From contig NZ_LOPY01000019.1 of NCBI RefSeq assembly GCF_001469895.1, positions 62,001 to 126,000 on the forward strand: DNA of 64,000 nt, in the 5' to 3' direction. A program made the position numbers and the translations under genes. This document shows, piece after piece, positions 1 to 9,675 of the stretch. Numbering within the stretch: the first letter of the stretch is position 1; each line of letters begins with the position of its first letter. Source of the stretch: Pseudoalteromonas sp. XI10. Lineage in GTDB: Bacteria > Pseudomonadota > Gammaproteobacteria > Enterobacterales > Alteromonadaceae. A model generated the notes under the pieces. It did not search any database. It was not told the origin of the DNA and saw nothing but the letters and a program-made list of their open reading frames with translations.

Positions 1-573
1 TAAATTTGCGTTGCGTTTTATAAGTTTTCCTGTGATAAAAAATTAATAATCAGTCAAAAAATAAAGGTTTTATTACCATCTTGTTTGTTAATTTATTTAA
101 CGAGGCTGTACGATGTAAATCTGTTTTGTCTTTTTTTATAAATTGTTGGTAGTGTATTTTTGACGAAAGAAGTAGTGTTTATTTTAGTATGATTGCTCTA
201 ACTTTCCACTTCAATTTTATTCACTTTACCCAATCTAAATTGTTATCTACTTTTTTATAAGTTGCGAATGAGGTTGATAAAAAAGGTACTGAAAATAAAG
301 TATATTTTATTATCAACTTGGTTCAGTTATTGCTCGTAATAATACAGCAATATGATTGTTGTAGTTTTTGTGTGTTTTATGCACTATGGTGGTGCGAAAA
401 ATATACAGATGCACTGTCATAATGCGTAAATATAGGTTTGATGTACTAGATACGAAATTGATGTTTAGTAAACAAGTTAAGAAACCTGAAACGCACAGCT
501 TCCGCTGAATGAGTCGTTGAATGCGGTACTGTGGCAAGGATTAATTTACCAATTGGTTGAATTGGAGCCCACT
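1..573. other. AT-rich non-coding region upstream of glycogen cluster
   Basis: No convincing gene is seen here. Short open frames on either strand lack ribosome binding sites and recognisable protein character. A possible sigma-70 promoter is TTGATA at 274-279 followed after 16 bases by TAAAGT at 296-301, which would give a leader of roughly 265 bases before the first glycogen gene. This promoter is a weak guess. Confidence 0.4.
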
Positions 574-873
574 ATGCTAAGTAAACGTTTTTTTAAAACT
601 AAAGACGAAACAGAAGTTACCTTTGAATTTCAACACCCTGATGCTGATGATGTGCAATTAGTTGCAGAGTTCACAGATTGGCAGCCAGTGCCAATGAAGT
701 TTAATAAAAAAGAACAAGTATTCAAATGCAAGCAGCGCTTACCGCTTGATCAAGAATTTCACTTCCGTTACTTAATCAATGGCGAAACATGGGACAACGA
801 TCATCAAGCTGATGGTTATATTCCTAACGGTTTTGGTACTGATAACAGCATTGTTAATACCCAACGCGCTTAG
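574..873 (+). CDS. Stand-alone glycogen-binding (CBM48 / isoamylase N-terminal-like) protein
   Basis: A 99-residue protein consisting of little more than one early-set/CBM48-like beta-sandwich. The signature is VQLVAEFTDWQPVPMKF, then FRYLINGETWDNDHQADGYIPNGFGTDNSIV, the pattern seen in the N-terminal modules of GlgB and GlgX and in AMPK-beta type glycogen-binding domains. The start at 574 is preferred over an upstream in-frame codon at 517 because GGAG precedes it and the upstream part has no domain character. It is the first gene of the glycogen cluster, 8 bases before malQ. It has no catalytic domain, so a role in tethering enzymes to glycogen or in regulation is inferred. Confidence 0.8.
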   Translation: MLSKRFFKTKDETEVTFEFQHPDADDVQLVAEFTDWQPVPMKFNKKEQVFKCKQRLPLDQEFHFRYLINGETWDNDHQADGYIPNGFGTDNSIVNTQRA

Positions 874-881
874 GTGTTTTG

Positions 882-2858
882 ATGCAGTCACTTTCGCAGT
901 TATATTACCTGCATGGCATAGGCTATGAATATACTAAATACACTGGTGAGCATGTTATTTTCGGTGAAAGTACACGCATGCAGGCACTTAGTTGTTGTGG
1001 TGTAGATACTCAGGATACTGATGCAATTAACCAACTTAATTTTGCATTAGATGCAGGTACATGGCTGAATTTGTTGCCTCATACAAGCATTATTGAGGCA
1101 CACCACCCAATTTTGAAAGTACGCGTTGATGAGCGTTTATTATCACGCTCATGTACTCTAAGCGTGCCTTCGCTTGATATTCATTTTACTTGTGAAAACT
1201 TACAAGGTTTAGCTATTCTTGGTGACTATGGTCTAAACGGTATTCGTTATCTTGAGCTTGCATTGCCAGTTCCTGAAATGCCAATTGGTTATCATGATGC
1301 CCTCATTACTGTGGCTGATCAGCAATCTCACAGTCAGCTATGGATCACACCTAAAGAAAGCTTCTCTATTGATGACAAAAAGCGTTTGGGCTTATCCATT
1401 CAGCTTTATAGCTTATGCAATGAAGAGGGGTTAGGAATTGGTGACTTCGCTGACTTAACAAAGCTTATTAAAGCAGCCGCGACAAAAAACATGGATTATG
1501 TGCTGCTTAATCCACTGCATTTACTGTTTGAACACAGCCCAGAGAGGGCGAGTCCCTATAGTCCAAATAGCCGAGCGTTATTGAACCCGCTGTATATTGC
1601 AGTGTCATTATGCGAAGACGCCAAAAATAATAATTCACTTATTAAATTGTTAGCGGATAAACCGCAAACCGATGCGACTTACATTGATTATAGATCAGTT
1701 AGTGACTTTAAATATCAAGTGTTTAGCTGTTTATATCAACACTTTTGTGAATTTGGCTCAGCAGAGCGAAAACAGCAGTTCACTCGTTTTTGTGAAACCC
1801 ATAAACACAGCCTGTCGACCATGTTGGTTGGGGACCGTGATTATGCTAGCTATTTACAATGGCAAGCTCACCTTCAATTAAATATCTGCCAGCAAGCAGC
1901 CCGTGACAATGGTATGGCTATTGGCCTTATTAATGACTTAGCCGTTGGTTGTGCAGGTGATGGCAGTGAGTTCAAGAGCCAAAATGAATTATTTGCCGAA
2001 AATGCACATGTTGGAGCTCCGCCAGACCCTTGGGCTGAACATGGTCAGAATTGGGGCTTACCGGCACTTAATCCACAAAAGTTAAGTAAAGACAATTTTG
2101 CTTTTTATCGCTCACTTATCCGCGCCAATATGGAAGATGTTGGTGGTCTTAGAATTGACCACGTTATGGCGATACGCCGACTTTGGTGGTGTTTTGAAAA
2201 TAACTCCCAGCAAGATGGTTGTTATGTCTATTATCCCTTTGAACAACTATTAGCAATTCTAAAGATTGAATCTCACCTCAATCAATGTGTGGTGATTGGC
2301 GAAGATTTAGGTGTTGTACCTAATGAAGTGCGTGAGGCACTAAAAGCAAGTGCAATCTATTCAAACGGGTTGTTCTACTTTGAAAAGGATCACCAAGGTG
2401 AGTTTTTAGCGGCTGAGCATTTTGCTCCTCATAGTCTTTTAATGATAGCCAACCATGACGTACCACCATTCAAAGGCTGGTGGATTGGCCATGATATTAC
2501 GATTAAACAACAATATGGTTTGCTTGATGATGAGCAAACTCGGGCTCAATTCGATGCGAGAAACATTGAAAAGCATCGTATGCTTAATTTTATCGCACGA
2601 GAGTCAAATCAGCATTTATCGTTAGGAACAGATGCCTTTACGGTTTATGAAGCGTTGGCATCCTCATTAGCGGCAGCACCAGCAAAGTTATTTACCATTC
2701 AAATAGATGACTTAGATCAGCAAATACTGCCTGTAAATATCCCCGGTACTGATAAAGAGTACCCAAATTGGCGGCGTTTATTGTCGCGCTCAGCGGCGCA
2801 GATTATCGAAGCGCAACAGTCATTCTTAGCCAATTTAATTTCGATAAGGAATCAATAA
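882..2858 (+). CDS. malQ: 4-alpha-glucanotransferase (amylomaltase)
   Basis: A 658-residue GH77 enzyme that transfers alpha-1,4-glucan segments between maltooligosaccharides in the cytoplasm. The catalytic residues can be placed: nucleophile Asp426 in LRIDHVMA, acid/base Glu474 in VIGEDLG, and Asp526 in IANHDVPPF. Their spacing (48 and 52) equals that of the E. coli MalQ triad as I recall it. The long N-terminal beta-rich region is typical of proteobacterial MalQ. The ATG at 882 is preferred over the adjoining TTG at 879, with AGGTG upstream. Its stop shares one base with the glgB start (TAATG), so translation is probably coupled. In this cluster it would recycle oligosaccharides released by GlgX and GlgP. 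Confidence 0.93.
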   Translation: MQSLSQLYYLHGIGYEYTKYTGEHVIFGESTRMQALSCCGVDTQDTDAINQLNFALDAGTWLNLLPHTSIIEAHHPILKVRVDERLLSRSCTLSVPSLDIHFTCENLQGLAILGDYGLNGIRYLELALPVPEMPIGYHDALITVADQQSHSQLWITPKESFSIDDKKRLGLSIQLYSLCNEEGLGIGDFADLTKLIKAAATKNMDYVLLNPLHLLFEHSPERASPYSPNSRALLNPLYIAVSLCEDAKNNNSLIKLLADKPQTDATYIDYRSVSDFKYQVFSCLYQHFCEFGSAERKQQFTRFCETHKHSLSTMLVGDRDYASYLQWQAHLQLNICQQAARDNGMAIGLINDLAVGCAGDGSEFKSQNELFAENAHVGAPPDPWAEHGQNWGLPALNPQKLSKDNFAFYRSLIRANMEDVGGLRIDHVMAIRRLWWCFENNSQQDGCYVYYPFEQLLAILKIESHLNQCVVIGEDLGVVPNEVREALKASAIYSNGLFYFEKDHQGEFLAAEHFAPHSLLMIANHDVPPFKGWWIGHDITIKQQYGLLDDEQTRAQFDARNIEKHRMLNFIARESNQHLSLGTDAFTVYEALASSLAAAPAKLFTIQIDDLDQQILPVNIPGTDKEYPNWRRLLSRSAAQIIEAQQSFLANLISIRNQ

Positions 2859-5095
2859 TGCGAAGTCGTGTTCGTCAAGAGCAAAGTGCACAACCTGTTA
2901 TTTATCAAAAACAAATCGATGCATTAGCCAGTGGTTGTTTTAGAGATCCTTTCAGCTTTCTTGGGGCGCATAAAAGTGGCCCTACAAGCTATGAAATTCG
3001 TTGCTTTTTGCCTGGCGCAAGCAGTGTTTCGATTCTGCTTGGCGCAGAAAAAATCGTTGCGCAGCAACAAGGTGATAGTCATTTATTTATCGCAAATATC
3101 AAATCAAAAACTAAGCCTGACTACCAGCTAGATGTTAGCTATAGCAATGAATTTACTCATCAACAATACGATGAGTACAGCTTTGAAAGCAGTTTAGATG
3201 AACAGGCAATGTATCTGTTTAATGAAGGCAGTTTAGAGCATGCGTATCAACATTTTGGTGCACATTTTGTGACTCAACAAGGCATTGATGGTGTTCGCTT
3301 TACAGTGTGGGCGCCGAATGCCAGTAGTGTATCGGTTATTGGTGAATTTAACTATTGGCAGCGTAATCGTCATTTTATGCGTTTTCATCCTGCCAGTGGG
3401 GTATGGGAGTTATTTATTCCTGGGCTTAAAGAGCATCAATGCTATAAATTTGCTATCACCACTCTAACAGGAGAAGTGCTTGATAAAGCCGATCCATTTG
3501 CGTTTAAGATGCAACAAGCACCGGGTACGGCGTCAGTACTACAAAAGCTAAAAACAGGTATTCAGCTTTCTGAAAAGGCGTTAGCAAATCGTGCAAAACG
3601 AAACAGTATTGATGCGCCTGTTAGTATATATGAAGTGCATGCGGGTTCTTGGCAAAGACGAGATGATGGCGAGCGCTATCTCACATGGCGTGAACTTGCT
3701 GATAATCTTATTCCTTACACAAAAGAGCTCGGTTTTACGCATCTACAATTAATGCCAATCAGCGAGTACCCATTTGATGGTTCTTGGGGTTATCAACCTG
3801 TTGGATTGTTTGCCCCGACCAGTCGCTATGGCAGCTTTGAAGATTTTGTTTACTTCGTCGAGCAATGTCACGAAGCCGATATTGGCCTTATTCTTGACTG
3901 GGTACCAGGTCATTTCCCAAGTGATCCTCATGGTTTACATCGTTTTGATGGCACCCATCTATACGAACATGCTGATATTAGGCAAGGTTTTCACCCTGAT
4001 TGGAATACCTATATCTACAATTATGATCGCGCAGAGGTTCGTAGCTTCCTAATTACGAATGCAATGTATTGGCTGCATGAATTTGGCATTGATGGTTTAC
4101 GCGTGGATGCGGTTGCCTCAATGCTTTATCTAGACTATAGCCGTGAAGAAGGACAGTGGGTTGCCAATCAATACGGTGGCAGAGAAAACTTAGGCGCCAT
4201 TGAGTGCTTAAAACAAGTCAATATGCGCTGCTATGCAAAAAATCCGGGCATTATGATGGTGGCTGAAGAGTCAACAGCATGGCCGGGTGTTACGCGCCAA
4301 GTTGACCATGATGGTTTAGGTTTTGGTTATAAGTGGAACATGGGCTGGATGAACGACAGTTTGCATTATATGCAGCGCGATTCCATTTACCGTTCGCATC
4401 ACCACCATGAAATGACGTTTTCGATGGTTTACGCCTACAGTGAGAATTACATTCTACCGCTTAGCCACGATGAAGTAGTGCATGGTAAAGGCTCATTAAT
4501 TGAAAAAATGCCAGGAGACGACTGGCAAAAGTTTGCAAATTTACGTGCATACTATGCCTTTATGTGGGCGCATCCAGGTAAAAAATTATTGTTTATGGGT
4601 GCAGAAATCGCCCAGCGTAAAGAGTGGAATCACGACCAATCGCTTGATTGGCATTTACTTGAACATATTAGCCACAGAGGCATGCAGCAAACGATTAAAG
4701 ATTTAAATGCTGTATACACTAGCACGCCAGCTTTATACGAGCAGGATACCAGCCCTGCGGGTTTTGCGTGGCTTGATAGCAATAATGCTGAGCAAAGTAT
4801 GTTTAGCTTTATTCGCTATGCAAAAAAAGCTGAAGATTTTGTGGTGGTGATCTGTAATTTAACGCCACAGGTCTATCACGACTACGTGATTGGTGTGCCA
4901 AAAGCTGGTACCTATCAAGTTATTTTGAATACCGACAAAGAGGATTATTTTGGTTCCGGCGTTGAAGCAACTAGTCATGCAGAGCAAATAATTGTAAGCC
5001 AAGCGAAAGAAAGCCATGGCTTTAATCAAAGCATAAGTGTGTCTTTGCCTGGCCTTGCGACAATTTACCTTAAGAAGGTGAGCGATGAGTCATAG
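2858..5095 (+). CDS. glgB: 1,4-alpha-glucan branching enzyme
   Basis: A 745-residue GH13 branching enzyme that forms alpha-1,6 branches in glycogen. It has two N-terminal CBM48-like regions (VRFTVWAPNASSVSVIGEFNYW near residues 145-165) and a GH13 barrel. The catalytic residues are Asp417 in GLRVDAVAS, Glu470 in MVAEEST and Asp538 in LSHDEVVHGK; the spacings 53 and 68 match the E. coli GlgB triad. The open frame extends 30 codons upstream, but ATG 2858 with AAGGA just before it overlaps the malQ stop and gives the normal family length. It overlaps glgX by 11 bases. Confidence 0.95.
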   Translation: MRSRVRQEQSAQPVIYQKQIDALASGCFRDPFSFLGAHKSGPTSYEIRCFLPGASSVSILLGAEKIVAQQQGDSHLFIANIKSKTKPDYQLDVSYSNEFTHQQYDEYSFESSLDEQAMYLFNEGSLEHAYQHFGAHFVTQQGIDGVRFTVWAPNASSVSVIGEFNYWQRNRHFMRFHPASGVWELFIPGLKEHQCYKFAITTLTGEVLDKADPFAFKMQQAPGTASVLQKLKTGIQLSEKALANRAKRNSIDAPVSIYEVHAGSWQRRDDGERYLTWRELADNLIPYTKELGFTHLQLMPISEYPFDGSWGYQPVGLFAPTSRYGSFEDFVYFVEQCHEADIGLILDWVPGHFPSDPHGLHRFDGTHLYEHADIRQGFHPDWNTYIYNYDRAEVRSFLITNAMYWLHEFGIDGLRVDAVASMLYLDYSREEGQWVANQYGGRENLGAIECLKQVNMRCYAKNPGIMMVAEESTAWPGVTRQVDHDGLGFGYKWNMGWMNDSLHYMQRDSIYRSHHHHEMTFSMVYAYSENYILPLSHDEVVHGKGSLIEKMPGDDWQKFANLRAYYAFMWAHPGKKLLFMGAEIAQRKEWNHDQSLDWHLLEHISHRGMQQTIKDLNAVYTSTPALYEQDTSPAGFAWLDSNNAEQSMFSFIRYAKKAEDFVVVICNLTPQVYHDYVIGVPKAGTYQVILNTDKEDYFGSGVEATSHAEQIIVSQAKESHGFNQSISVSLPGLATIYLKKVSDES

Positions 5096-7142
5096 TGTCG
5101 AACTAGAAGTCGGTGTGAGCTCGCCTTTAGGGGCGTCTGTTGTTGGTGAGGGCGTAAACTTTGCTGTGTACGCACCACAAGCACAACATATGTCTCTGTG
5201 CTTATTTGATAGCAGTGGTCATTCAGAAATTCTCACCCTTGCGATGCATATGAACGAAGGTGGCATCTGGACACTGAAAGTGAGCCCTCTGAAAAGTGGC
5301 GCCTTGTATGGCTTTCGCGCTGATGGTGAGTACGCACCCGAAAAAGGACTATTTTTTAATAATCACAAATTGCTGTTAGACCCGTATGCCCGAGATTTGT
5401 ATGGTGAGTTTACCTGGAGTGAACGTCACTATGGGCAAATGCCTGTAGGAAAGTTAAGTCAGGTTAATAATGCTATTGATATGCCAAAATCACGAGTCCG
5501 TGAACTGGCACCTTACACAGGTAAAAAACCGAATCACTGCTGGGGAAAAACGGTTATTTATGAGTGTCATGTGGTTGGTGCAACCTGCCGCCACCCTGAG
5601 ATCCCAAAACCGTTACAAGGTAAATTTTTAGGTTTAAGCCACCCTAGTTTTATAGAACATTTACGTACTATTGGTGTGACTTGCTTAGAGTTATTACCCG
5701 TTCATGCTTTTATCAGTGAGCAGTTTTTAACAGCCAAAGGCTTACAAAACTACTGGGGCTACAACACACTTAATTTCTTTACACCGCATAAAGAGTATCT
5801 GGTTAATGATGATATTAGCGAGTTTCAAGAAATGGTGGCGGCGCTTCACAAAGCAGATATCGAAGTAATACTCGATGTGGTTTATAACCACACTGCAGAG
5901 GCGGGCACTGATGGACCTATCTTGTCGCTACGTGGCTTAGACAATCTAGGTTACTACCGCACCGTTGCTGATAAACCCCAGCATTATATTAATGATACCG
6001 GCTGTGGTAACACCGTAAATATTGATTCGCCTCGCTCTTTACAGCTGGTACTTGATAGCTTGCGTTATTGGGTTGAAGTGATGGGAGTCGATGGCTTTCG
6101 TTTTGACTTAGCGACCATTTTAGCGCGTAACCCAAATGGTTTTAATCAGGCCCATGCGTTTTTCCAAGCGATTAATCAAGACCCAGTACTAAGCCAAGTT
6201 AAACTGATTGCAGAGCCGTGGGATATTGGCCCAGGTGGATATCAATTAGGGGCTTTTCCTGCGCCTTGGCGTGAATGGAATGATAAGTATCGCGATACGA
6301 TAAGACGCTTTTGGAAACAAGAGCAGGGCGTAATTGGTGAGCTTGCAAAACGTTTACATGGTTCGTTTGACTTGTTTGAGCATAACCTACGTGGGCCACT
6401 TAACAGTATTAACTTTATCACCAGCCATGATGGCTTCACGCTTGCTGATTTAGTCAGCTACGAGCATAAACACAACGAAGCCAATGGTGAGCAAAATCGT
6501 GATGGCCACAGTGGCAATCACTCATTCAATTGTGGTGTCGAAGGGTTTACCAACGATCCACAAGTGAGCAAATTACGCTTACAACAACAAAAAAATATGC
6601 TGTTAACTTTGTTACTTTCTAAAGGCGTACCTATGCTTTCTTTAGGGAGCGAAATGGCACACTCACAAGGTGGTAACAACAACGCCTATTGTCAAAACAA
6701 TCGTACAAGCTGGCTTGCATGGAAAGACTCTCAATTCAGTCATCCTCTAACTCGATTTATTGACGATGTACTACGCATTCGCAAGCAGTTCAGCATTTTT
6801 AAACACCGCTTTTTTGTTCACGATAATGACCCACGTTATGAAGTCGCGTGGTTCACCGAATCAGGCTCCAATATGCAACAAGACGATTGGCATCAAGGTG
6901 ATCGCCAAGTGTTGATATACAGCCTGACCGACAAGCATACAAATCAAGCTTTATTGATCATATTAAATGCAGGATCAGAGCCGGTAACTTGCCAACTTCC
7001 TAGTTTAGATAAAGGAAAGTGGCAGTTAGCACTGACCAGCATTCATCCTATGTCAGCACAATTTGTTGATAAGGAACACCAGATTGCTGCAATGAGCAGC
7101 TGGGTTTTTACCGCCAATTCAGAGGATCTAAATCATGGCTAA
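5085..7142 (+). CDS. glgX: Glycogen debranching enzyme (isoamylase type)
   Basis: A 685-residue GH13 isoamylase-type enzyme that hydrolyses alpha-1,6 branches on limit dextrins left by phosphorylase. It has an N-terminal CBM48 (LGASVVGEGVNFAVYAPQA) and then the barrel, with nucleophile Asp341 in GFRFDLA, acid Glu377 in IAEPWD and Asp449 in SHDGFTLADLVSY. The family signature NYWGYN is also present. The start lies 11 bases inside the end of glgB behind AAGGTGAG, and the 3' end overlaps glgP by 8 bases, so the three genes are probably translationally coupled. Confidence 0.94.
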   Translation: MSHSVELEVGVSSPLGASVVGEGVNFAVYAPQAQHMSLCLFDSSGHSEILTLAMHMNEGGIWTLKVSPLKSGALYGFRADGEYAPEKGLFFNNHKLLLDPYARDLYGEFTWSERHYGQMPVGKLSQVNNAIDMPKSRVRELAPYTGKKPNHCWGKTVIYECHVVGATCRHPEIPKPLQGKFLGLSHPSFIEHLRTIGVTCLELLPVHAFISEQFLTAKGLQNYWGYNTLNFFTPHKEYLVNDDISEFQEMVAALHKADIEVILDVVYNHTAEAGTDGPILSLRGLDNLGYYRTVADKPQHYINDTGCGNTVNIDSPRSLQLVLDSLRYWVEVMGVDGFRFDLATILARNPNGFNQAHAFFQAINQDPVLSQVKLIAEPWDIGPGGYQLGAFPAPWREWNDKYRDTIRRFWKQEQGVIGELAKRLHGSFDLFEHNLRGPLNSINFITSHDGFTLADLVSYEHKHNEANGEQNRDGHSGNHSFNCGVEGFTNDPQVSKLRLQQQKNMLLTLLLSKGVPMLSLGSEMAHSQGGNNNAYCQNNRTSWLAWKDSQFSHPLTRFIDDVLRIRKQFSIFKHRFFVHDNDPRYEVAWFTESGSNMQQDDWHQGDRQVLIYSLTDKHTNQALLIILNAGSEPVTCQLPSLDKGKWQLALTSIHPMSAQFVDKEHQIAAMSSWVFTANSEDLNHG

Positions 7143-9657
7143 AAATGCCGATCAAGTATGTATTGTAAAGGGCTGGCAGGATGCGCCTACAGTTGATGAA
7201 AGTACACTAGATGATGACTTATCACGCCATTTTTATTACACCCTTGGGCGTGACAAAGTGGGTAAATCACAGCTGTATTTATACCATGCATTAGCATTAA
7301 CTATTCGTGACCGATTAGTTGCTCGTTGCCGTGTGACCAAACAGCAAATCCATGAACAAAAACGCCGTAAAACAGCTTACTTATCACTTGAGTTTTTAAT
7401 GGGGCGTGCTCTTGGTAATGCGATTTTGAACTTAGACTTAGATGAGCAAGTCGCTAAAGCGTTACAAGAATACTGCACAGAGCTTGAGCAAGTTGCTGAG
7501 GCTGAGCATGATGCAGGCCTTGGTAATGGTGGCTTAGGGCGCTTAGCTGCATGCTTCTTAGATAGCTGTGCAAGCCTTGCATTACCTGTGGTTGGTTATG
7601 GTATTCGCTATGAATACGGCATGTTTAATCAAGCTATTGAAAATGGTCATCAAATTGAACAACCAGATAACTGGCTACGTGAAGGACACCCGTGGGAACT
7701 AAGTGCACCTGAGCAATCAAAGCGCGTAAAATTCTTTGGTCATGTTGAAAGTTATACTGATAAATATGGTCGTGAGCACCGTCAATGGCTAGACTCTCAT
7801 GATGTCTTAGCTGTGCCTTATGATGTGCCAATTCCGGGTTACAAGAATGATATTGTAAATACCTTACGGTTATGGAAATCAGAAGCCACAGACGAATTTG
7901 ATTTAAGCGAGTTCAATGCGGGTAGTTACTCAGAAGCTGTAGCGCGTAAAAACTTAGCTGAACAAATCACTATGGTACTTTACCCAAATGACAGTAGTGA
8001 GAACGGCAAAGAACTGCGTTTACGTCAGCAATACTTCTTATCATCAGCGAGCTTACAAGACATTATTGACACGTGGGTTAGCAAACATGGCGAAGACTTC
8101 TCTGATTTTGCTGATTACCATGTTTTTCAATTAAACGATACACATCCAAGTATTGCTGTCGCTGAGCTTATGCGTATTTTGGTTGATGAGTATGAGCTAG
8201 ATTGGCAAGAAGCTTGGTCTATCACGACTAAGACCATGGCCTATACAAACCACACTTTACTTCCTGAAGCATTAGAGAAGTGGTCAGTATCTTTATTTGC
8301 TCGATTATTACCGCGTATTTTAGAAATTATCTACGAAATCAATGCACGTTTCCTCGCTGAAGTGGCTTTAGCATGGCCAGGTGATGTTGAAAAACAACGT
8401 GCGCTGTCGCTTATCGAAGAAGGCCCTGAGCCACAAATTCGCATGGCATATTTAGCGATTGTTGGTAGCTATTCGGTGAATGGTGTGGCTGCACTTCACA
8501 CTGAGCTACTTAAAGCGGGCCTATTCAATGAGTTTTATCAGCTATGGCCAGAGAAGTTTAACAACAAAACCAATGGTGTAACACCTCGTCGTTGGTTAGC
8601 ACATTGTAATCCTGAGCTGGCTAAACTGCTTAATCAACATATTGGTGATGAATGGGTTGCAGACTTTAGCAAAGTTAGTCAGGTACGTCGTTTATATGAC
8701 GACCCTAAATTCCATAAACAATGGCAAGCTGTAAAACACAGCAATAAGCAACGCCTTGTTGAGTTAGTGAAAAACCGCTGTGGCGTAGAGTTTGATGCCG
8801 AAATGATGTTTGACGTGCAAGTGAAACGTATTCACGAATATAAGCGTCAGCTATTAAACGTATTGCACGTTATTCACCTTTACGACCGTATTCGCCAAGG
8901 CGATACAGCAAACATTGTTCCTCGTTGTGTGCTATTGGGCGGCAAAGCTGCACCAGGTTACTACATGGCGAAGAAAATTATTAAATTAATTAATAACGTA
9001 GCAGAAGTGATCAACAAAGATCCGCTTGCTAAGCCGTATTTAAGAGTTGCTTTTTTACCTAATTACAACGTGACAGCAATGGAAACTATTTGCCCAGCGA
9101 CGGATTTATCTGAACAAATTTCTACAGCAGGTAAAGAAGCATCTGGCACAGGTAACATGAAGTTCATGATGAACGGCGCATTGACTATAGGTACGTTAGA
9201 TGGCGCTAACATCGAAATTCGTGATGCTGTGGGTGCTGACAACTTCTTCTTATTTGGTGCACGTGCAGAGCACATTGATGATATCAAAGCGCACTATAAT
9301 CCTGAGCAGATTATTCACCAAACTGACAGCCTCTATAAAGTAATGCAATTACTCGAGAGCGGTCACTTTAATTTGTTTGAGCCTAATTTATTTGACGACA
9401 TTATTGCGGCGATTAAGAGCCCGCACGATCCATGGTTAGTCGCTCATGATTTTGCCAGCTTTGTAGAAGCGCAAGAGCAAGTTGAACAAGCCTACTTAGA
9501 CACAGCTCACTGGACCAAAATGAGTATTTTGAATACTGCAGCCAGTGGCATGTTTTCGAGCGATAGAACCATTAGTCAATACAGTGAAGATATCTGGCAT
9601 TTGGAGCCATTACTGGACACTAGTGCACAGCAAAACACACAGAAGAAAAGCAGCTAG
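7135..9657 (+). CDS. glgP: Glycogen phosphorylase
   Basis: An 840-residue GT35 enzyme that releases glucose-1-phosphate from glycogen ends, using pyridoxal phosphate. The PLP lysine is expected at residue 676 in the block EASGTGNMKFMMNGALT. Other family blocks are GLGNGGLGRLAACFLDS, VKRIHEYKRQLLN and NKTNGVTPRRWL. Length is normal for the family. The start is 8 bases inside the glgX stop. Regulatory phosphorylation sites known from eukaryotic enzymes are not evident. Confidence 0.96.
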   Translation: MAKNADQVCIVKGWQDAPTVDESTLDDDLSRHFYYTLGRDKVGKSQLYLYHALALTIRDRLVARCRVTKQQIHEQKRRKTAYLSLEFLMGRALGNAILNLDLDEQVAKALQEYCTELEQVAEAEHDAGLGNGGLGRLAACFLDSCASLALPVVGYGIRYEYGMFNQAIENGHQIEQPDNWLREGHPWELSAPEQSKRVKFFGHVESYTDKYGREHRQWLDSHDVLAVPYDVPIPGYKNDIVNTLRLWKSEATDEFDLSEFNAGSYSEAVARKNLAEQITMVLYPNDSSENGKELRLRQQYFLSSASLQDIIDTWVSKHGEDFSDFADYHVFQLNDTHPSIAVAELMRILVDEYELDWQEAWSITTKTMAYTNHTLLPEALEKWSVSLFARLLPRILEIIYEINARFLAEVALAWPGDVEKQRALSLIEEGPEPQIRMAYLAIVGSYSVNGVAALHTELLKAGLFNEFYQLWPEKFNNKTNGVTPRRWLAHCNPELAKLLNQHIGDEWVADFSKVSQVRRLYDDPKFHKQWQAVKHSNKQRLVELVKNRCGVEFDAEMMFDVQVKRIHEYKRQLLNVLHVIHLYDRIRQGDTANIVPRCVLLGGKAAPGYYMAKKIIKLINNVAEVINKDPLAKPYLRVAFLPNYNVTAMETICPATDLSEQISTAGKEASGTGNMKFMMNGALTIGTLDGANIEIRDAVGADNFFLFGARAEHIDDIKAHYNPEQIIHQTDSLYKVMQLLESGHFNLFEPNLFDDIIAAIKSPHDPWLVAHDFASFVEAQEQVEQAYLDTAHWTKMSILNTAASGMFSSDRTISQYSEDIWHLEPLLDTSAQQNTQKKSS

Positions 9658-9675
9658 CTTAAGACGGAGAGAGTT

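Noticed and set aside
313..537. 74-residue minus-strand open frame upstream of the glycogen cluster
   Set aside because: It has no ribosome site and a low-complexity composition typical of AT-rich non-coding DNA, and it overlaps the probable promoter region.
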